A stretch of 64,000 bases of DNA from Bacillota bacterium (GCA_023460085.1 JAEWRI010000031.1:124001-188000); one strand, 5' to 3'. Positions 15,681 to 25,346 are shown, counted from the first letter of the stretch. Numbers and translations are program-made. Notes: generated by a model not told the origin, from the letters alone.

Positions 15681-16681
15681 TAAAAAAGTTTCTTGCCGCT
15701 TTCGCGTGTATTCTTTTTCTGCTTTGCGGCTGTGCGGATACTATACAATCTTCAGAGGACGCCGGTGAAGAAAGCGCGGGCAATTTGATCGTGGTCGGGT
15801 TTTCACAGGTGGGTGCCGAATCAGAGTGGCGCGTGGCCAACACTGAGAGCATGAAAGCAACGCTGAGTGAACAAAACGGGTATGAGCTTTTCTTTGACGA
15901 CGCGCGCAATATGCAGGAAAACCAGATTCGTGCCATCCGTACCTTCATTCAGCAGGGCGTAGACTATATCGTTGTTGCGCCAAGACTGGAGACCGGCTGG
16001 GATTCCATACTTCAGGAAGCGAAGGAAGCGGGTATACCGGTTATCGTGATAGATCGCGATATCAAGGTGGAGGACAGGGATCTGTACACGGCGTATATCG
16101 GTTCGAATTTCAAAAGGGAAGGTGAAGTAGCCGTACAGTGGCTGGAGGATCGGCTGAAAAAACAGGGCAGGGCAGAGGAGTCCGTACGGATCGTTCACAT
16201 ACAGGGAACGATGGGCTCTTCCGCGCAGATAGGGCGTACTGCCGCGCTGGAGGAGGCGATAGGCCGCAACCCCAATTGGGATATCATTGTGCAGGAATGC
16301 GGCGATTTTACGCGGGCAAAGGCCTACGAGGTCATGGACGCAATACTAACACAGACGAATGATATCGACGTCGTCTATTGTGAGAACGACGGTGAGGCGT
16401 TGGGCGCGATAGACGCCATGGCGAAGGCAGGGCTGCAATGTAACGTGGACGGCGGCGTCATTGTAATTTCGTTTGACGCCACCAAACTGGGGCTTACGTA
16501 CTGTCTGGACGGAAAAATCGCGCTCAATGTGGAATGTAATCCGCTTCAGGGCCCGTATGTGGATGAGATGATAAAGCGGCTGGAAAGCGGCGAATTCGTT
16601 GACAGGGAAACATACATTGGGGAAACCTGGTTTGACAGCACTACCATCACGCAGGATATCATAGACTCCAGGGGGTATTAA
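15677..16681 (+). CDS. Sugar-binding lipoprotein in a sensor operon (YtfQ-like)
   Basis: 334 residues. The lipoprotein signal ends FLLCGC. The periplasmic-binding-protein type I fold shows VGFSQVGAESEWRVANTESMK at the start, YIVVAPRLETGWD, IPVIVIDRDI and VIVISFDATKLGLTYCLDG in family order. It is closely related to the second binding protein at 17002-17997 but sits in the kinase operon, overlapping its stop, and is cut from the transporter genes by a terminator. This argues for a sensory co-receptor rather than transport. The ligand is probably a furanose or other aldose, as for YtfQ; not certain. Confidence 0.88.
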   Translation: MIKKFLAAFACILFLLCGCADTIQSSEDAGEESAGNLIVVGFSQVGAESEWRVANTESMKATLSEQNGYELFFDDARNMQENQIRAIRTFIQQGVDYIVVAPRLETGWDSILQEAKEAGIPVIVIDRDIKVEDRDLYTAYIGSNFKREGEVAVQWLEDRLKKQGRAEESVRIVHIQGTMGSSAQIGRTAALEEAIGRNPNWDIIVQECGDFTRAKAYEVMDAILTQTNDIDVVYCENDGEALGAIDAMAKAGLQCNVDGGVIVISFDATKLGLTYCLDGKIALNVECNPLQGPYVDEMIKRLESGEFVDRETYIGETWFDSTTITQDIIDSRGY

Positions 16682-16711
16682 GCCGGGGTCAGTGCCATCA
16701 ATCGCCTCTTC

Positions 16712-16735
16712 GGGCCTGCATGACAGGCCCTTTTT
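16712..16735 (+). terminator. Intrinsic terminator
   Basis: GGGCCTG (16712-16718), CATGA loop, CAGGCCC (16724-16730), TTTTT. It separates the sensor operon from the transporter operon. From here to the next promoter (about 170 bases) I see no gene. Confidence 0.9.
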
Positions 16736-16903
16736 CATACGATAAATTCAACCCGGGGTAGTGCGCAGCATCAGCGTTTGTTTTTTTATGGTTCATGTCA
16801 GAAAAATTACGGTGACTTAATCGGCGGTTTTGCGAAGATTATCCCGATGCGTAGGTTATCTGATCGAGATGGTTGGTATTCTTCCGTGGTTCCTGTGCGG
16901 ATA

Positions 16904-16932
16904 TTGGTTTTCATTTTTTCCTGTGCTATAAG
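16904..16932 (+). promoter_or_regulatory. Promoter of the ytfQ-like transporter operon
   Basis: TTGGTT (16904-16909), 17 bases, TATAAG (16927-16932), with a TG just upstream of the -10. The weak -35 suits a promoter activated by the AraC-type regulator encoded upstream. Confidence 0.6.
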
Positions 16933-17001
16933 CAAGGTAGCGGACGCAAATTTCAGCGGACGCAATTCGTTTACCACATTAAAATTGGAGGAAATCGAAG
17001 T

Positions 17002-17997
17002 ATGAAGAAACTCATTGTTGTTCTCCTTGTCGTCGTAATGGCACTGGGCCTTGTCGCGTGCGCCAAGGATGCAGGTACGTCGGCAGGCGCGTCCGGAAAG
17101 TCCGGCGAATTGATCCGCGTGGGATTCTCACAGTGCAAAGCGGACGAATCCGACTGGCGCAAAGCGAACACGAAGTCTGTGCAGGATGCGCTTAGCACAG
17201 CGAACGGTTTTGAACTGACGCTTGCTGACTCCAACAACGACGCCGCGAAACAGGTGGCCGACGTTCAGGGGTTCATCGATGCCGAAGTGGATTACATCGT
17301 GATCGCCGCGGTTAACGTGGACGGCTGGGATACCGTGCTGCAAAACGCCAAGGATGCCGGAATACCGGTTATTCTGATGGACCGCACCATCAACGCCAGC
17401 GAAGATCTTTACATCTGCTGGCTGGGCGGCGGCTTCTACAATGAAGGCGTGAAGGCCACCGATTGGATCGCGACAAGGTTTACCGATGACCAGCAGGTCG
17501 GCATCGTCAATCTGCAGGGACAGCTGGGTGCTTCCGCTCAGGTTGGCCGCAGCCAGGCTCTGGATGACGGGCTTGCCGCGCACAGCAATTGGAAGCTGGT
17601 TGCGCGCCAGACGGGCGATTGGAGCACCGATACGGCGAAGGAAGTGATGGCTTCCTGGATACAGCAGTATGGCGACGAAATCAATTGCGTCTATGCTGAG
17701 AACGACAATATGGCGGACGGTGCCATTCAGGCCCTCGAAGAAGCCGGCAAGACGGTGGGCGGAGATGACGGCGTGGCTATCATTTCCTTTGACGCCAACA
17801 GGGCGTACCTCCAGATGACGCTGGAAGGCAAGATCAATTGCAACGTTGAGTGCAATCCTCTGCTTGGACCCAAGGTTGCCGAGCTTATCCAGCTGATCGA
17901 AGGCGGCGGCACCCCTGAGAAGAAAGAGTCTATCGATGAGACGGCGTTCTATTATGACACCATTACTCAGGAAGTCATTGATGCCCGTCCCTATTAA
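17002..17997 (+). CDS. ytfQ: Sugar ABC transporter binding lipoprotein (YtfQ-like)
   Basis: 331 residues, ATG 17002 with TTGGAGG upstream; a longer in-frame start at 16873 lacks a site and signal sequence. Lipobox LGLVACAK. Type I binding-protein fold with VGFSQCKADESDWRKANTKSV, DYIVIAAVNVDGWDTVL, IPVILMDRTI and VAIISFDANRAYLQMTLEG, collinear with the sensory paralogue at 15677. It is followed by a GC hairpin and then the ATPase and two permeases, the YtfQ-YtfR-YtfT-YjfF layout known for galactofuranose uptake in Escherichia coli. Exact sugar not determinable. Confidence 0.9.
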   Translation: MKKLIVVLLVVVMALGLVACAKDAGTSAGASGKSGELIRVGFSQCKADESDWRKANTKSVQDALSTANGFELTLADSNNDAAKQVADVQGFIDAEVDYIVIAAVNVDGWDTVLQNAKDAGIPVILMDRTINASEDLYICWLGGGFYNEGVKATDWIATRFTDDQQVGIVNLQGQLGASAQVGRSQALDDGLAAHSNWKLVARQTGDWSTDTAKEVMASWIQQYGDEINCVYAENDNMADGAIQALEEAGKTVGGDDGVAIISFDANRAYLQMTLEGKINCNVECNPLLGPKVAELIQLIEGGGTPEKKESIDETAFYYDTITQEVIDARPY

Positions 17998-18040
17998 GGG
18001 AAAGTGCTCATAGGAATTGCTGAAGCGAATTGTGAATCGA

Positions 18041-18072
18041 GGTTCGGGGAGATCTGCGGGTCTCCCCGAACC
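18041..18072 (+). other. GC hairpin after binding-protein gene
   Basis: 12-bp perfect stem GGTTCGGGGAGA/TCTCCCCGAACC with an 8-base loop and no T-run. It probably protects the binding-protein mRNA and lowers expression of the downstream ATPase and permeases. Confidence 0.65.
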
Positions 18073-18120
18073 AAAATCCATGGAGTGAACTTTTTTAATT
18101 TTTCAACGTGAGCGTGAGGT

Positions 18121-19662
18121 ATGGATACAGTGAAGCAAGAACAAAACAACCCCTCTTTGATGATGAACGGGATTGGGAAATCGTTTCCCGGCGTCCGCGC
18201 GCTCAACAATGTGGATTTTTTGCTGCGCCGCGGCGAGATCCATGCGCTGATGGGAGAGAACGGCGCGGGGAAGTCCACACTGATCAAGGTATTGACCGGG
18301 GTTTATCTCATGGACGAGGGAAGCATCAGCATGGACGGAAATCCTGTCGTGATCCGTTCCCCGCAGGATGCGCAGAAACACGGGATAAGCACCGTTTACC
18401 AGGAAGTGAATCTGTGCCCGAATCTCACGGTCGCGGAAAATCTTTTCCTGGGGCGTGAGCCTCGCACGATGGGGCTGATCGACTGGAAAAAAATGAACCG
18501 CAAAGCCGCGATACTGTTGAAGGAGCTCAATGTCTCGGCGGATCCCGCTGTGCAGCTTGACAGCTACTCGATTGCGATTCAACAGATGATTGCGATTGCC
18601 CGCGCGGTGAATACGGATTGCAAGTTTTTAATTCTGGATGAACCCACATCCTCTTTGGATGCCGATGAGGTAAGCAAGCTGTTTACGCTCATGAGACAGT
18701 TGAAAAGCAGCGGAGTGGGCATCGTTTTTATCACCCATTTCCTGGAGCAGGTCTACGAGGTATGCGATCGCATCACGGTACTCCGGAACGGCGAGCTGGT
18801 GGGGGAATTTAAGGTGGAAAGCCTGCCGCGTCTGGAGCTTGTGACCAAGATGATGGGCAAAGAAATTGAGAATCTTTCCAACCTGAATGTCAACCGCGAC
18901 GAGTCGAGGTTTGAAGACGAGATTCCGATTGTGGAAGCCTGCGATTTATCGAGCGGCGCTTCCAACGTCGCACCCTTCGACCTCAAAATGTATAAAGGCG
19001 AGGTTGTCGGCTTTGCCGGCCTTCTGGGCAGCGGCAGAAGCGAGCTGGTGCGGACAGTGTACGGAGCCGAAAAAGCGGTTCAGGGACAGCTGTTTATTAA
19101 GGGAAAAACCACAAGGATACGGAAGCCTTTAGACGCAATGAAAAAAGGGATGGCCTATTTACCGGAGGACAGAAAAGTAGACGGCATATTTTCAGAGCTT
19201 TCAGTGAGGGAAAACATCATCATTGCCCTGCAGGCAAAACACGGGATGTTCAAGCGGCTGACCCGGAGGGACATGGAGAAATACGCTGACGAATATGTCA
19301 AGCTGCTCAATATCAAAACCGCAGGCATCGAGACTCCTATCAAGAGCCTTTCCGGCGGCAATCAGCAAAAGGTAATTTTGGCGCGCTGGCTGCTTACCAA
19401 CCCCGAGTTCATGATACTGGACGAACCTACCCGCGGAATTGACGTAGGTACCAAAACAGAAATACAAAAACTGATACTCAAGCTCGCGGGCGAAGGCAGG
19501 AGCGTGGCGTTCATTTCCTCCGAGATGGATGAAATGCTTAGAACATGCTCGAGGATGGTGGTTATGCGTGACCGCTACAAAGTCGGAGAGCTGACGGGGT
19601 CCGAACTGAATCAGAGCCGGATCATGCGGACCATAGCAGGGGGTGAGGACAACCATGAGTAA
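18121..19662 (+). CDS. ytfR: Sugar ABC transporter ATPase, two nucleotide-binding domains (YtfR/RbsA type)
   Basis: 513 residues. The first ABC domain (about 14-245) has Walker A GENGAGKST, Walker B FLILDEPTSSLD and the atypical signature SIAIQQMIAIARA, as usual in RbsA-type proteins. The second (about 265-505) has the degenerate Walker A GLLGSGRSE, signature LSGGNQQKVILARWLL and Walker B FMILDEPTRGIDVG. It energises the two permeases that follow. It overlaps the first permease gene by eight bases. Confidence 0.95.
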   Translation: MDTVKQEQNNPSLMMNGIGKSFPGVRALNNVDFLLRRGEIHALMGENGAGKSTLIKVLTGVYLMDEGSISMDGNPVVIRSPQDAQKHGISTVYQEVNLCPNLTVAENLFLGREPRTMGLIDWKKMNRKAAILLKELNVSADPAVQLDSYSIAIQQMIAIARAVNTDCKFLILDEPTSSLDADEVSKLFTLMRQLKSSGVGIVFITHFLEQVYEVCDRITVLRNGELVGEFKVESLPRLELVTKMMGKEIENLSNLNVNRDESRFEDEIPIVEACDLSSGASNVAPFDLKMYKGEVVGFAGLLGSGRSELVRTVYGAEKAVQGQLFIKGKTTRIRKPLDAMKKGMAYLPEDRKVDGIFSELSVRENIIIALQAKHGMFKRLTRRDMEKYADEYVKLLNIKTAGIETPIKSLSGGNQQKVILARWLLTNPEFMILDEPTRGIDVGTKTEIQKLILKLAGEGRSVAFISSEMDEMLRTCSRMVVMRDRYKVGELTGSELNQSRIMRTIAGGEDNHE

Positions 19663-20776
19663 TGTGAATAGCGGAAGCAAACCTGCCAATCCGACGGCGA
19701 AGAAATCGCTGGTCGGCAGATTGCTGCACAGTCGGCTTACATTTTCGGTAGCTATACTGCTGGTTATGCTGGGCTTATGCAGCATTACAATCCCGAATTT
19801 CTTTGACGTTAAAATCATTGAGGGCGTTTACTATGGGAGAATACCGACCATTCTGGACGAGGCAGGAACACTGATCATTGTAACGCTGGGTATGACGCTG
19901 GTTGTGGCGGTATCCGGCGGCGTGGATATCAGTGTCGGTGCCATTATGGCAATCGGGGCCAGCTTTTGCGGCCTGATGCTGAACGGATCGGAATACAGAA
20001 CGGAGGTCTTTCACAGCCCATTGGTCTTGGCGCTGTTTGTCGGGCTGCTGGGGGGAGCGTTGTGCGGCGCTTTTAACGGCTTTCTGGTTTCGGGCCTGAA
20101 GATTCAACCGATGATAGCCACGCTGGTATTGTTTACGGCGGGGCGGTCGATCGCAAAGCAAATCACCTTTGGACAGACCATATATATCATGAACCCGGTG
20201 TATAAGTGGCTGGGGGTTCAGATACCCGGCGTGCCGATCAGGACAACGATTCTGATCAGCATCGTGATGATTGTTATTGTGGTGTTGTTCACAAAGCTGA
20301 CAAGCTTCGGCCTTTATGTACAGAGCGTTGGGATCAATGGTTCGTCCTCCCGGCTGGTGGGGCTCAACTCCCGCGTCATTAAGTTTATGGCGTTTGTTAT
20401 CTGCGGAATACTGGCGGGAATGGCGGGACTCGTAGGGGCAAGCAGCCTGGGATCCGTTAATTCAGGAGAATTGGGCAAGGGCATAGAGATGGATGCCATC
20501 TTGGCGGTGGCCTTGGGCGGTAATCTGCTGGGCGGCGGTAAATTCAGCATAGCAGGCTCTGTCATCGGGGCATATACCATTCAGACCATTACGACGATAC
20601 TGTACAATATCAAAGTGGGCGGCCAGAATATCCCCTCGCAGTACGTCATCGTCATCAAGGCGCTGATCATCATTGTCATCATTGTCGCCAACAGCGATGT
20701 GTTTAAAGAAAAAATCGCGAAGTCAGCCCGCAAGGTATTCAATAAGAACGTGACTGTTGGAGGATCGGCGCAATGA
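19655..20776 (+). CDS. ytfT: Sugar ABC transporter permease (YtfT-like)
   Basis: 373 residues from ATG 19655 (GGGGGTGAGG upstream), inside the end of the ATPase gene. BPD_transp_2 family: a cytoplasmic basic N-terminus, then eight to ten hydrophobic segments, with the conserved VAVSGGVDISVGAIMAIGA and the EAA-like loop GLNSRVIKFMAFVICGILAGMAGL, ending MDAILAVALGGNLLGGGKF. The stop overlaps the next start (ATGA). It forms the membrane pore with the YjfF-like partner. Confidence 0.93.
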   Translation: MSNVNSGSKPANPTAKKSLVGRLLHSRLTFSVAILLVMLGLCSITIPNFFDVKIIEGVYYGRIPTILDEAGTLIIVTLGMTLVVAVSGGVDISVGAIMAIGASFCGLMLNGSEYRTEVFHSPLVLALFVGLLGGALCGAFNGFLVSGLKIQPMIATLVLFTAGRSIAKQITFGQTIYIMNPVYKWLGVQIPGVPIRTTILISIVMIVIVVLFTKLTSFGLYVQSVGINGSSSRLVGLNSRVIKFMAFVICGILAGMAGLVGASSLGSVNSGELGKGIEMDAILAVALGGNLLGGGKFSIAGSVIGAYTIQTITTILYNIKVGGQNIPSQYVIVIKALIIIVIIVANSDVFKEKIAKSARKVFNKNVTVGGSAQ

Positions 20777-21921
20777 AAGATAAAAAAGAAAGCGCGCTGC
20801 GGGGCTCTGATCTGTTGAAAAAACGCAGAGACCTGAGCAACACCGGGAAATTGCTGCTGATAACCGTTTCGCTGTTTATTCTGCTTTATGTGATATCCTC
20901 GATACTGTTTGTGGACAGCAGCTTTGCAAAGTTCTCGGTGTTCTTTAACCTGTTCAACAACAAGGCCTATCTGCTGATGCTGGCCCTGGGGGTTACCACC
21001 GTTCTGATTTCCGGCAGCATAGACATATCGCTGGGCGGCGTGACGGGACTGGTCGGCATGGTGATAGCAATGATGCTGCTGGAAGGCAAAGTCAATACGA
21101 TATGGACGATTCCGGTTGCACTGGGAATAGGAATCGCGTTTGGAATCGTACAGGGCTTTCTGGTCTCCTATCTCGACATCCAGCCTTTTATCGTAACCTT
21201 GTCGGGCATGTTTTTTGCGCGGGGCATGATCAGTGTGCTCAACACCCAATCGGTTCCCATAACCGACCCGACGTTCATGAGCTGGTCGGGCGCAAAGATG
21301 TATATTCCGTTTTTGTTCAATGAGCGCAAGAACGGCACGCATGACGTAGCGTATCTTACGCCCGCGGCTATTGTGGCCATAATTGTGTTAATCATACTGA
21401 TCGTCGTGATGAAAAAGACCAAATTTGGCCGTTCTCTGTATGCTGTCGGCGGCAATCCCCAGAGCGCGCTTTTGATGGGTATCAACGTCAAGAAAACCAA
21501 GTTCATGGCGCATGTGCTTTGCGGCCTGCTCGCAGGGATCGGGGGATTCCTGTTTACGCTGTTTGCCCCGTCCGGCAACCCTGGAAACGGAGCCGGTTAT
21601 GAGATTGACGCGATTTCGGCCAGCGTCATTGGCGGTGTGATGCTGAGCGGCGGGGTAGGACTGCCCATTGGCGCCCTTTTCGGAGTGCTCATCAACGCGC
21701 TGATAGAGCGCGTAGTGCCGCTGCTGGGTATCGTTGACGCCTCCTGGCCAAGAGTCATCACATCCGCGTTTCTGTTTACCTTTATCGTTCTTCAGAGCGT
21801 ATTGGTCAGCGCCGGGAAGAAGAGCGGCTTCAAGCTGTTGCTGCCGCAATGGATGACATTCAAGGGCAGCGGCGCGGTCAGAAAAACCAGCGAGAACGGA
21901 AAGACACAGGATAGCCTATAA
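20773..21921 (+). CDS. yjfF: Sugar ABC transporter permease (YjfF-like)
   Basis: 382 residues, coupled to the previous permease. Same fold: LISGSIDISLGGVTGLVGM, the cytoplasmic loop GINVKKTKFMAHVLCGLLAGIGG, and IDAISASVIGGVMLSGGVG near the end, with a Lys/Ser-rich C-terminal tail. A loop of about 20 residues near 175-195 (MYIPFLFNERKNGTHDVAYL) is longer than usual. It is the last gene of the operon before a strong terminator. Confidence 0.92.
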   Translation: MKDKKESALRGSDLLKKRRDLSNTGKLLLITVSLFILLYVISSILFVDSSFAKFSVFFNLFNNKAYLLMLALGVTTVLISGSIDISLGGVTGLVGMVIAMMLLEGKVNTIWTIPVALGIGIAFGIVQGFLVSYLDIQPFIVTLSGMFFARGMISVLNTQSVPITDPTFMSWSGAKMYIPFLFNERKNGTHDVAYLTPAAIVAIIVLIILIVVMKKTKFGRSLYAVGGNPQSALLMGINVKKTKFMAHVLCGLLAGIGGFLFTLFAPSGNPGNGAGYEIDAISASVIGGVMLSGGVGLPIGALFGVLINALIERVVPLLGIVDASWPRVITSAFLFTFIVLQSVLVSAGKKSGFKLLLPQWMTFKGSGAVRKTSENGKTQDSL

Positions 21922-21993
21922 ATAAGTGTCCGCCATGAAAAGGACGATGATTACGTCTCCCCTCCTCCATACTTGGCACACGGCGGCATTGTG

Positions 21994-22035
21994 CCGCGAA
22001 ACAAAAGGCCCTTTCAAGGGGCTTTTTGTTTCGCG
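21994..22035 (+). terminator. Strong intrinsic terminator
   Basis: CCGCGAAACAAAAGGCCC pairs with GGGGCTTTTTGTTTCGCGG (one G-T pair) around a short loop. T-rich in the distal arm; A-rich proximal arm may let it work in both directions. Confidence 0.85.
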
Positions 22036-22062
22036 GGCGATTCAGCCTGGTCAGTGGATTCG

Positions 22063-22114
22063 CCGCAATCCACATCTCAGCCGCAAATCCACATCTTCAA
22101 CCGCAGATCTTCAA
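22063..22114 (+). repeat. Short imperfect tandem repeat
   Basis: Three head-to-tail copies: CCGCAATCCACATCTCAG (22063-22080), CCGCAAATCCACATCTTCAA (22081-22100) and a shortened CCGCAGATCTTCAA (22101-22114), upstream of the lacI promoter region. Role unknown. Confidence 0.5.
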
Positions 22115-22196
22115 ATGGGTAAATGAGGTAAAGAATTTGCGTCATGAAGTAAAATTATTGCATGGCGATTATACGGCAGTCGGATTAGAATAGAAT

Positions 22197-22210
22197 CGAA
22201 ACCGGTTTCG
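22197..22210. promoter_or_regulatory. LacI-family operator 1
   Basis: Perfect 14-base palindrome CGAAACCGGTTTCG with the central CG typical of LacI-family sites, ending nine bases before the regulator start. It implies autoregulation. A one-mismatch copy lies at 25347-25360. Confidence 0.75.
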
Positions 22211-22218
22211 GAGGTGGA

Positions 22219-23247
22219 ATGCAAATGGCCACCATCTATGACATTGCCAGAATGTGCGGCTTGTCTCCGGCTACTGTATCCAAGGCGCTGAGCGGCGCAC
22301 CGGATGTCAGCGCTGCCACATGCATCAAAGTCCGGCAGACTGCAAACAGCATCGACTATATTCCCGACGGAAGGGCCAAAGGGCTGAGCCAAAACCGAAC
22401 CTGGACGATCAGCGTGCTGTGTCAGGACGGGGCAGAGATGGGGCTTCGGCATTATTTGTTTGCCGAAATCATCGAAAGCTTTAAGTCGGTAATGGAAAGG
22501 CACGGCTACGACCTGGTCTTTATATCCAACCATGTGGGGAAAATGGGGTTTTCCTATTACGGTCACTGCCGATACAGAAAGGTGGATGGCGTGTTTATCG
22601 TCAACACCAACCATCAGTCGGACGACGCACGCGAGCTCATGAACAGCGACATTCCCAAGATTGCTGTCGATTACTCCGGACCGAACATCCAGGGCGTCAT
22701 GACCGACTGCGATAAGAGCCTGGCATTGCTTTATAATCACCTGTACAGCCTTGGGCATCGCCGCGTCGTCTATATGCACGGCGAAGCCAAATACATCACC
22801 GATATGCGCATCAGAAGCTTGAGGAAGGCAATGAAGGCAAAGCGGGAAATTCCCGGCCCCGGAGTCTTCGTGCAGTCTAAATATTACTCTATCAAGGACG
22901 GGTATCAATCCATGATGGAGGTGCTGAGCCGGGAAGAGAGACCCACGGCGGTGATCGCCAGCGACGACTACAGCGCGATGGGCGCTGTCAATGCGGCGCG
23001 GGATTTTGGCTTGTGCGTCCCGGGGGATATCTCTGTCGTCGGTTTTGACGGCATCGAAATTGCACAGCTTTTTTCACCGCGGCTGACGACAATCCGTCAG
23101 GATACAAACGGCATTGGTGTCAAGGCGGCGGAATCGCTGATCAAACAGATACTGGGGCTTGATCAATTCAAGCCGGAGGATATCATACTGGAACCGCAGT
23201 TGCTCATCGGCGAAAGCTGCGGGCGGGTAAAACAGGAGCGTGCATAA
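22219..23247 (+). CDS. LacI-family transcriptional regulator
   Basis: 342 residues (340 if ATG 22225 is used, which gives the classic MATIYDIA start; GGAGG lies 4 or 10 bases upstream). The N-terminal HTH (TIYDIARMCGLSPATVSKALSG) and hinge are followed by a sugar-binding periplasmic fold (about 60-335) with RRVVYMHGEAKY, PTAVIASDDYSAMGAVNAARDFG and ISVVGFDGIEIAQLFSPRLTTI. The stop overlaps the start of the GH3 gene by one base. It is expected to repress its own operon and the downstream transporter through the paired CGAAACCGGTTTCG operators. Confidence 0.93.
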   Translation: MQMATIYDIARMCGLSPATVSKALSGAPDVSAATCIKVRQTANSIDYIPDGRAKGLSQNRTWTISVLCQDGAEMGLRHYLFAEIIESFKSVMERHGYDLVFISNHVGKMGFSYYGHCRYRKVDGVFIVNTNHQSDDARELMNSDIPKIAVDYSGPNIQGVMTDCDKSLALLYNHLYSLGHRRVVYMHGEAKYITDMRIRSLRKAMKAKREIPGPGVFVQSKYYSIKDGYQSMMEVLSREERPTAVIASDDYSAMGAVNAARDFGLCVPGDISVVGFDGIEIAQLFSPRLTTIRQDTNGIGVKAAESLIKQILGLDQFKPEDIILEPQLLIGESCGRVKQERA

Positions 23248-25346
23248 TGGAGAAGTACAAAAACCCGGACGTATCCGCACAGGAGCGCGCGGAGGATATT
23301 GTGGCCCGGATGACGCCGGAGGAAAAGGCCGCGCAGCTGAAATACGATGCGCCTGCGATTGAGCGCCTGAATTTGCCCGCCTACAATTGGTGGAACGAGG
23401 CGCTGCACGGTGTGGCGCGCGCGGGAACAGCAACGGTATTCCCCCAGGCTATCGCGTTGGCGGCCATGTTTGACGACCGGCTGATCCATGACGTGGCCTG
23501 CGCCGCCGCACTGGAGGCCCGCGCGAAGTATACCGAGAGCAAGCGCCACGGCGACAGGGATATCTACAAAGGGCTCACCATGTGGACTCCCAACATCAAT
23601 ATTTTCCGGGATCCGCGCTGGGGACGCGGGCAGGAAACCTATGGGGAGTGTCCGTACCTTACCTCCCGGCTGGGCGTGGCGTTTGTGCGCGGTTTGCAGG
23701 GAGACGGTACATACCTGAAAACGGCGGCGTGCGCGAAGCACTTTGCGGGGCACAGCGGCCCGGAGGCCCTGCGGCATCGATTCGATGCGCGCATATCTCC
23801 CAAGGATCTGAACGAAACCTACCTGCCTGCGTTTGAGGCGCTGGTGAAAGAGGCGCGGGTGGAGGGGATGATGGGCGCATATAACCGGCTCAACGGCGAG
23901 CCCAGCTGCGCCAGCCCATACCTCATGGGCAAGCTGGCCGAATGGGGCTTTGACGGCTACTTTGTTTCCGACTGCTGGGCGATTCAGGATTTTCATACCG
24001 AGCATAGGGTCACAGCCACCGCGCCCGAATCCGCCGCCATGGCGCTGAAGGCGGGCTGCGACCTGAATTGCGGAAGCACTTATCTGAAGCTGCTGATTGC
24101 GCTTAAGGAAGGGCTCATCACGGAGGATGACCTCACCAAAGCGGCGGTGCGCCTGATGCGCACGCGTGCGCGCCTTGGGCTCCTGGACGAGTCCGCCGAT
24201 GACGATGGCATCGCCTATGATGTAGTGAGCAGTGATGGGCACAAGGCGCTCTCGCTTGAATGCGCCCGAAAAGCCATGGTGCTGCTGAAAAATGACGGCA
24301 TGCTGCCGCTGAACCGCTCCGCGCTGAAATCCATTGCGGTCATCGGACCCAATGCCGCCAGCATTGAAGCGCTGCACGGCAACTACTGCGGCACAGCGGA
24401 CCAGTATATCCCCTTCGTTGACGGTATTCGGGCAGCGTTCGACGGGCGGATTTATTACGCTGAGGGCTGCCATCTGTTCAAGGACCGGCTGCAGCCGCTG
24501 GCGCTTCCCGGCGACGGCATTGCGGAGGCGGTGACGGCAGCAGAGCACGCGGATGCGGTGGTGCTTTGCGTTGGGCTGGATTCGACGATCGAAGGAGAAC
24601 AAGGCGATACGGGAAACGCCTTTGCGGCGGGCGACAAGACGGATTTGTATCTGCCCGGGAGCCAGCGGCTGCTGGTGGAAAAGGTGCTGGCAGTGGGGAA
24701 ACCGACGGTGGTGGTGGTGGCCGCGGGCAGCGCCATCAATCCGCTTGCCGACGCGGCGAACGCGCTCATTCACGCGTGGTACCCGGGTCAGATGGGCGGC
24801 AGGGCGCTGGCAGAGATTCTGTTCGGTGACGTATCGCCCTCCGGCAAGCTGCCGGTTACCTTCTATGAGACGCACAAGCTGCTGCCGCCGTTCGAAGATT
24901 ACGCCATGGAAAACAGAACTTATCGGTATGCAAAAAACAATGTACTGTATCCGTTCGGCTTCGGGCTCACCTATTCCAAAGTGGTCTGCGCGGGGCTTCG
25001 ATACGACAGCGAAAGCGGAATGGCGGAACTGACGGTGCGCAACGAGGGGCAGTATGATACGGACGAGGTTGTACAGCTGTACATACGCGACAACCAGTCC
25101 CAATGGGCCGTGCCCAACCCCAAGCTGTGCGGCTTTATGCGCGTTCATCTGAGACAGGGTGATACGCAGGCGGTGCGCATCGCGGTGCCGCCTGCCGCGT
25201 TTGAGGCGGTGGATGATACGGGAAGGCGACGCGTGGACAGCAGCAGCTTTACGCTGTATGCGGGCGTCAGCCAGCCCGACGCACTGAGCTGCGGCCTGAC
25301 GGGCTGCAAATGTGCCCGGATTGAGATCCGGCTGCCGGAAAAATAA
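23247..25346 (+). CDS. Glycoside hydrolase family 3, beta-xylosidase-like
   Basis: 699 residues, no signal peptide, so it acts in the cytoplasm on imported oligosaccharides. The GH3 N-terminal barrel has YNWWNEALHGVAR, KHFAGHSGPE and the nucleophile segment GYFVSDCWAIQDF (Asp about 242). The SDC rather than SDW context is typical of the xylosidase/arabinofuranosidase branch. The GH3 C-terminal sandwich includes KNDGMLPL and VVVVAAGSAINPL. A fibronectin-III-like domain (about 590-690) ends the protein, with PFGFGLTYS at its border. Substrate specificity is inferred from motif context only. Confidence 0.92.
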   Translation: MEKYKNPDVSAQERAEDIVARMTPEEKAAQLKYDAPAIERLNLPAYNWWNEALHGVARAGTATVFPQAIALAAMFDDRLIHDVACAAALEARAKYTESKRHGDRDIYKGLTMWTPNINIFRDPRWGRGQETYGECPYLTSRLGVAFVRGLQGDGTYLKTAACAKHFAGHSGPEALRHRFDARISPKDLNETYLPAFEALVKEARVEGMMGAYNRLNGEPSCASPYLMGKLAEWGFDGYFVSDCWAIQDFHTEHRVTATAPESAAMALKAGCDLNCGSTYLKLLIALKEGLITEDDLTKAAVRLMRTRARLGLLDESADDDGIAYDVVSSDGHKALSLECARKAMVLLKNDGMLPLNRSALKSIAVIGPNAASIEALHGNYCGTADQYIPFVDGIRAAFDGRIYYAEGCHLFKDRLQPLALPGDGIAEAVTAAEHADAVVLCVGLDSTIEGEQGDTGNAFAAGDKTDLYLPGSQRLLVEKVLAVGKPTVVVVAAGSAINPLADAANALIHAWYPGQMGGRALAEILFGDVSPSGKLPVTFYETHKLLPPFEDYAMENRTYRYAKNNVLYPFGFGLTYSKVVCAGLRYDSESGMAELTVRNEGQYDTDEVVQLYIRDNQSQWAVPNPKLCGFMRVHLRQGDTQAVRIAVPPAAFEAVDDTGRRRVDSSSFTLYAGVSQPDALSCGLTGCKCARIEIRLPEK

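Noticed and set aside
22063..22114. Possible CRISPR-like array
   Set aside because: Three imperfect 14-20-base tandem copies without spacers; no cas genes in the window.
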